DNA of 64,000 nt, taken from assembly GCF_030272615.1 (NCBI RefSeq), contig NC_081414.1, forward strand, positions 527,349,137 through 527,413,136. The letters run 5' to 3'. The notes beneath the pieces were generated by a model. That model saw only the letters and a program-made list of their open reading frames with translations. It was not told the origin of the DNA and searched no databases. This stretch comes from Cryptomeria japonica (Eukaryota; Streptophyta; Pinopsida; Cupressales; Cupressaceae). The translations under genes and the position numbers were made by a program. Positions 59,153 to 64,000 of this stretch are shown here, in pieces. Each line of letters opens with the position of its first letter. The stretch's first letter is position 1.

Positions 59153-61425
59153 TTCTAAGCTTGTTGAATCCTCATCTTATAAAAGGATTCCAAGATTAAT
59201 TTAAGAGGGATGGCCACTTTTTATTTTTGATCGGTAGAGAGGGTTGGCCAGTTGGCCACTTTTATTGATGTTGAAAACTCTAATATAGTTATAATAGTTC
59301 AATTGTTCAAGAATTTGAATCTTGATAAGTGCATAGCTGAATCGCATTTTGAATTTACTTTCTGATATCATTATGAATATAATATCAATATCATTTGCAA
59401 TTTGAGATCTTCACATAATTGTCTTTGTGTTGAATTTATGTTTTCACTGTGAATTGAATGGTCAAGGGTTTTTCAGTTTACGTATGAATCTGGGTTGTGT
59501 ATGTAATGGTATATTCATTCCTATTTATCTGCAAATAAATCTTATTGAATTTTATTATCAGGTTGTCTTTCAATTGTAAGTGACTCTATGCTCTAGGATA
59601 AGGCACTGGTCTGTTGTCTTGATGTTGACTTGGTGAAGTGACCTTCCAATTATAATAGTTGATTCATTGTGGGTGAATATGTTTTTGTGTTTGCCTTTGA
59701 TGATGAAAGTGTGATTTTTCTATAACATCTATCATGGAATTAGATCCTCAAACGATATTCCCTTTAATTGAGTTGAATGCATGTTTTACTAATTATGTTG
59801 TATTCCTATCTATTGTGGTGTTTGATACTTTCATTCTTAATACTCTTATGATTTTATATGCTATGGATGTTTATGTAATATATATGGAGGTGTTCTATGA
59901 CTATCATGTACATGTTTTACCTCCTCCATAAAGTTGGCATTTACTCATACCTATAATCCACCCACCAATTACAATGAGGTGAATCCTTAATATGATTCCA
60001 GACTAACAAAAAATTTGCATTCCTGGGCATAATAGGGAGCATTAAATGAAAAATTACATACACCATAACAATGCAACAAATGAAAAAAGTTAAAACTCAT
60101 GATTCTGATCATTTGAAAGAGATAGAATTATACACCAGAGAGAAATAGATCGGAATTTAATTTCTATTGAATAAAATTACTACTTCTGTCGACCATCACA
60201 AAATAAATTTATATATAACTCCTTCAAGAACCTGCACAAATATTGACACTAAATGCTTTTCATTTGCTCTGCAAATGACTATACAACTTTCTCCCTTCAC
60301 CTAGAGTCTAGAATCACTACTGGAACCAGAAAAGGAACCCCAATGACTATACAACTTGCAAAACTGCTTGAGCCATGTCATTATCACCCTTATGCCTTCA
60401 GATGGAATGTAAGATGTTACGTTCTGTCCAACAAATCGTTTCCTTTCTCGGAAGGGATACTGGGACCTGGCAAGAAGTAACTTAGTAAAGTCACCCCTAA
60501 AAATTAAAATAGAGGAGGAATCCTTCATGCCTAGGAACAGAGAAAATGGAAAGAGGAGCTCAAGCCTTCATGCCCATGATCAGGGAAAGTGGAAAGAGGA
60601 GCTTTAGGGTAAATGTAATATGTTGGAGAGGGGTTGCAGCTTCCATGTCATCACAAAGATGACTGGCTACCACTCCCCACCCAAACAAATCTTTCTTTCA
60701 TTCCTTTGTGGGCTCCTTCTTCAAAAGCCCCTGCCATCCTGTGCCAGAGTAGAAGTAGAGGATGTGCCATGCTTGGCCTTTCTTGATAAGAAAAGGATTT
60801 CACACCCCCTTTGGCAATCCTTCTCACTTTCACAACCCCTCTGACAATAAACAAACTCACATAGGAGAAAACAAAAAAACATGCATCTGGTACCACAGAG
60901 CACACAACTCCATGCACAATCCTGCTCAAACATCATCTTCCTTTCTGAGGAAAAAACCACTCTTAGAAAATGAAAAAGGTTTCTTTTCTCTTCTACCAAT
61001 TAAGTCACCACTCCATTGTATTTATAACCTTTTAACACTTCATTTGGTGATGCTCATTCACGTGAAAAATCATCATTTTGGTGTTTTTCAACATGACTGT
61101 AGACTCTAGAAGTCATGCCTATCAAATCCGCTGCATCCTGCTAAGGCTCATCTTTTGTGAATGATTTTGTTCTGATTTTATTTCTCCTTGATTGGACAAA
61201 TTCTGCTTCAGAACCCCTGACAACAAGCAACCTGAGCTCTAATTTCTCAGAGAAATCAGTGATCTCCCATCTCTAACTCAGAAGCTATCCAATCCTTTTA
61301 TGCCTCTAAAACCGTCATCCTCACTTGTGTAATCAACCTCAACTTAGGAGAAACCTTCAAACTAGTCCATCAGGAATGAGTCGGCATCCAAGCCTTAAAA
61401 ATTCCTCGTACATATTAGCTTGCCA
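59153..61425. other. No gene seen
   Basis: AT-rich sequence with only short chance frames. A near-duplicate GGAAAGAGGAGCT(C/T) segment, each copy with nearby TTCATGCC, occurs at about 60545-60605. It probably forms the 3' flank of the unknown gene. Confidence 0.5.
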
Positions 61426-62110
61426 CCACAGTTGTCGCTAGCTCTCATTTTTGTTTAATGTTAGCATTTTTAGGTTGCGAGCTAGCGACCAGATAGTTTG
61501 TGGTTAAGTTTTATGGTTATCGCCAGCTCATGAGGTAAAATGTCTAAAGACGTGATCAAGTCATGAGCTGGTGACAAGTTGGTTTGGGTTTACATCGTGA
61601 GGTCTCTAGCTTTTTGGGTGTTAGTGTTTTATGTTACCGAGCTGGAGATTGTTAATGAAATTGCTTTGGTCGCAAGGTCTCAAGTTGGTTTGATGTCATA
61701 CATTATAGCCGTGAGATTTAGTGAGTAACTCATTTCATACAGTTGTCACTAGCTCTCATGTTTGATTAATGTTAGCATTTTTAGGTCACGAGCTAGTGAC
61801 TAGACAATTTGTGGTTAAGTTTTATCTTTATCGCCAACTCGCGAAGTTAAATATCTGAAGACCTGATCAAGCTGCGAGCTTGCGAGTGAAGTGCTAGCGG
61901 TTAAGAGATAAACAGTTTTATGTTGGCGAGTACGCGACAAGGGTTAAAGTTACCACTATCTCCAAGTCACTGCGGTGACGAGGACTTAACATTTTATGGT
62001 CAAGAACTGGTGAGTGGGAGTTCAGTTTCCCTCAGCCGCTAGATCTCAAGGTTATGAAGGCTTAGCATTTTCAGCTTGCAAATTGGAGATAGAGTCATAA
62101 GGGCTTGTCG
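61426..62110. repeat. Right block of TCGCTAGCTCGC / GCGAGCTAGCGA motifs
   Basis: Same motif family as 54200-55480, and 61575-61735 directly repeats 54410-54570 (TTGGTTTGGGTTTA...GTTAATGAAATTGCTTTGGT). Within the block, 61429-61560 is itself repeated at 61739-61880, giving a period of about 310 bases. Includes GGTTGCGAGCTAGCGACC, GCTGCGAGCTTGCGAG and TATCGCCAACTCGCGAAG. Confidence 0.8.
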
Positions 62111-62119
62111 CTATCACAA

Positions 62120-62668
62120 AATTTTCTAATGGGCAGTCTTTCAGGCAGAGAGTTGACAACTGTGTGCCATGTGTTTTAATGACTTGACGGGGACTGCTGA
62201 GGTGCCAATATATTTTTTTACGTTTTGGAAAAAGGTTGAAATCCCAATATATTTTTTTTATGGTTTGAAAATATCTTGAAATCACAAATATATTTTTTTT
62301 ATGGTTTGAAAATAGCTTGAAATCGCCAATATTTTATTTTAACGGTTTGAAAATAGGTTGAAATCGCCAATATTTTTTTTTAATGGTTTGAAAATAGGTT
62401 GAAATCGCCAATGCAAATAATTTTCTGGTTTTAAAAACATTACAATTCGCCCATGCAAATATTTTTTTGGTTTTAAAAGCATTACAGTTCGCCAGGATTT
62501 TTCACAAACTTTGAGAGATCAAGGCTAATTCACCAATGGAGATTATTATTTTTTCTCCGTAAACGGCAAAAATTCGCCAGGAAAATTAAAATTTTCCTCG
62601 GGAATTATACAGCTTTCGCCAGGTTTTTACACCTTGTCCGAGGGGGGGGTTTCTTAAAGTTTTACCTG
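62120..62668. repeat. Right subterminal TTCGCCA cluster of the hAT element, with a ~58-bp array
   Basis: At 62210-62415 there are about five copies of a ~58-base unit (GGTTTGAAAATAGGTTGAAA then TCGCCAATATTTTTTTT). TTCGCC motifs follow near 62445, 62485, 62572 and 62615, with a TTCACCA variant at 62528. The motif is the same as at 50319-50702. Confidence 0.75.
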
Positions 62669-62676
62669 TTGATTAA
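62669..62676. repeat. TSD (right) of the 12.4 kb insertion
   Basis: TTGATTAA, identical to 50297-50304. Confidence 0.8.
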
Positions 62677-63130
62677 TGCTAATGTGTTGAAACTTCTTCC
62701 CATTAGACCAATTGACTCTTCTAAACCATTGCAACCCTATCATGATAGCAAAGTCTTTTGTCAATATCACTGTCAACTTGGCCATGATACTAAGAAGTGT
62801 TATACTTTGCAGAGTAAGATTCAATATTTCATTAATAATAATACTATATCTGTAGCTAGTGTGAATGACAAAGGAAACAAATCCATACCTCCTCCTAATC
62901 AAAATCTCCAAATATTCACCAACCCTTTGCCTTCTCACTCTACTAAAGTTGTTGAGCCATAGTCTCTTGCCTTTTCTCTCAATGACCTTGGTGTAGAATC
63001 TAATAATGTTGTTAATCTTTTTAACAAACCTACACCTCCTAAGGACCTATGCATTACCTTTGATCCTAATGAGACTATTGTTTCACCTAATGGCCAATTG
63101 TATATCATTGTGAAGATCAAATAAAAACTC
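62677..63130 (+). pseudogene. gag: E2 gag, second part, with zinc knuckle
   Basis: Resumes with NANVLKLLPIRPID in frame with the part left of the insertion. Zinc knuckle FCQYHCQLGHDTKKC (C-x2-H-x4-H-x4-C) lies at about 62757-62805, followed by LQSKIQYFINNNTI, the usual helix after the knuckle in this gypsy group. TAG near 62960 interrupts, then LCITFDPNETIV and LSQGVLID continue toward the protease. Confidence 0.85.
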
Positions 63131-64000
63131 TCACAAGGAGTGCTCATTGATCTAATGCATATGGTGAATGTGATCATTGAAGAATATCTTTATATTTTAT
63201 AATTGGATCAACATATGATAAATTTAATGTTATGGTCAAGGCATATGACGGTTTCTCTTGCCCTACTATTCATTATATTACCCTTCCCGTTGTAGTTGGT
63301 ACTAAGTGCTTAGAAGTGACTTTTTCTATTATTCCTACATCAGATCAATTTCGTGTGAAGTTGGGACATCCTTGGCTCTCTTCCATGAAATCTATCCCTT
63401 CTACCATTCATAAATATTTAAAATTATCTTGTAATGGCACTATCATAAAAATTAATTATAGCCTTTACCAACCCACGACAAAGCATGGAAATTTCACCAT
63501 TTATTACTTTTGGCCTAAACAACCTAAGCCTCTTAAGCCTCCAAGTGACGCCCATTTTCTATCTTATTGATTCTTATCAAAAGTGGAAAAATGAGATGAT
63601 CATATCTTTGAGTAAACCTAGAGACCCTAGACCTATTCATCCTCCTCGTGATGGAGCTAACATCCTTCCTACACCTTCAATCCCTCCCATATATGTTGCA
63701 ATCTTGCCTCCTATGTCTTATAAAGGAAAGTGTTTGGCATCTCCTATTTCTCAACCTAGTACGGATTTTCTCATTCCTCCTCCTTTATAGGAAGACAAGA
63801 ATCATATATCCATTTATCCTCAACCTTCATAGCTCTCAACTAAAACTAGAAGGAATCATTGCATACAAGAATATCAATGAAGACGTCATGCTAAGAATCA
63901 TGAAGTTGCTTGCCAAACCATTTCCTCCTCAAAGACACCAAATGTTAACTTGATCCCATTTTTCCATCCCTCACCTAACTCAAGGGAGGAAATTAAATCT
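63131..64000 (+). pseudogene. E2 protease region and beyond (truncated by window edge)
   Basis: LIDLMHMVNVIIEEYLYIL near 63150 occupies the protease active-site position, but the expected D-x-G-S is lost (DLMH). SCPTIHYITLPVVVGTKCLE and RVKLGHPWLSSMKSIPSTIH (63235-63400) are the rest of the retropepsin fold. Proline-rich linker follows with stops. The element continues off the right end. Confidence 0.75.

Larger units (their letters stand above)
50305..62668 (+). mobile_element. 12.4 kb hAT-type DNA transposon, probably with a further element inside
   Basis: The insertion splits E2 gag exactly: joining across TTGATTAA restores the frame. Its ends read TAGAGAGTTTT on the left and TTTACCTG on the right, a weak terminal similarity (TAG/CAG). 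Both ends contain clustered TGGCGAA/TTCGCCA motifs pointing inward. Inside are a hAT transposase and an unrelated unknown gene flanked by different repeats. Whether the unknown gene belongs to the hAT element or to a second nested insertion is unresolved. Confidence 0.75.

Noticed and set aside
59734-59931. Hydrophobic 65-codon frame as a membrane peptide
   Set aside because: AT-rich DNA often yields Phe/Ile/Leu/Tyr-rich chance frames; no context supports it.
54410-61735. Direct repeats flanking the unknown gene as LTRs of a retrotransposon
   Set aside because: Similarity covers only ~160 bases well, the blocks do not share start and end, and no primer site or polypurine tract is seen. Subterminal repeats fit better.
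1-64000. CRISPR arrays, tRNA or rRNA genes, bacterial operons
   Set aside because: No regularly spaced identical repeats with unique spacers and no RNA gene signatures; the tRNA-like matches are retrotransposon primer-binding sites.

Overview
This window is repeat-rich nuclear DNA of a seed plant with a large genome. A gymnosperm or a large-genome angiosperm is plausible, but the sequence does not settle the species. I find no intact host gene, tRNA, rRNA or CRISPR array. Almost all of it is transposable elements nested inside each other, and several nesting levels can be closed by target-site duplications (TSDs) read directly from the sequence.

Left half, about 1-43,390. The outermost unit is Ty3/gypsy element 'B' on the minus strand. 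Its 5' LTR is at 42402-43389, the primer-binding site at 42381-42397, gag begins near 40600, and protease and RT follow; its 3' part runs off the left edge. B was hit by three insertions: a full-length Ty1/copia element 'C' (29910-36095, TSD TTTAG), an internally deleted copia element 'D' (36873-40111, TSD TCTTT), and a second gypsy element of the same family, 'A' (about 236-25426, plus strand). A has two ~1.1 kb LTRs, gag, protease plus a G-patch-like segment, RT, two RNase H domains and integrase (Tat-like layout). It also has an antisense open reading frame for a plant mobile domain protein between integrase and the 3' LTR. A itself carries a complete LINE (6548-14468, TSD of 16 bp) with three ORFs instead of the usual two.

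Right half, about 43,390-64,000. Remnants of another gypsy family (E1, 44280-46440; E2, from about 46870) precede a 12.4 kb insertion (50305-62668) that splits the E2 gag frame and is bounded by TTGATTAA. This insertion holds a decayed hAT transposase (50991-53837) and clusters of TTCGCCA/TGGCGAA motifs near both ends. It also holds an unrecognised ~1,100-codon gene (55743-59152) flanked by two blocks of TCGCTAGCTCGCAAG-like motifs, which may be a further nested element. E2 resumes at 62669 and continues past the right edge.

Almost every coding region is dead. Most in-frame stops are TAG arising where Gln (CAG) or Trp (TGG) is expected, the pattern left by deamination of methylated cytosine at CHG and CG sites. 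The most noteworthy items are the three-ORF LINE, the antisense PMD gene, the mutually complementary repeat arrays at the two ends of element A, and the unknown transposon-borne gene at 55743-59152.
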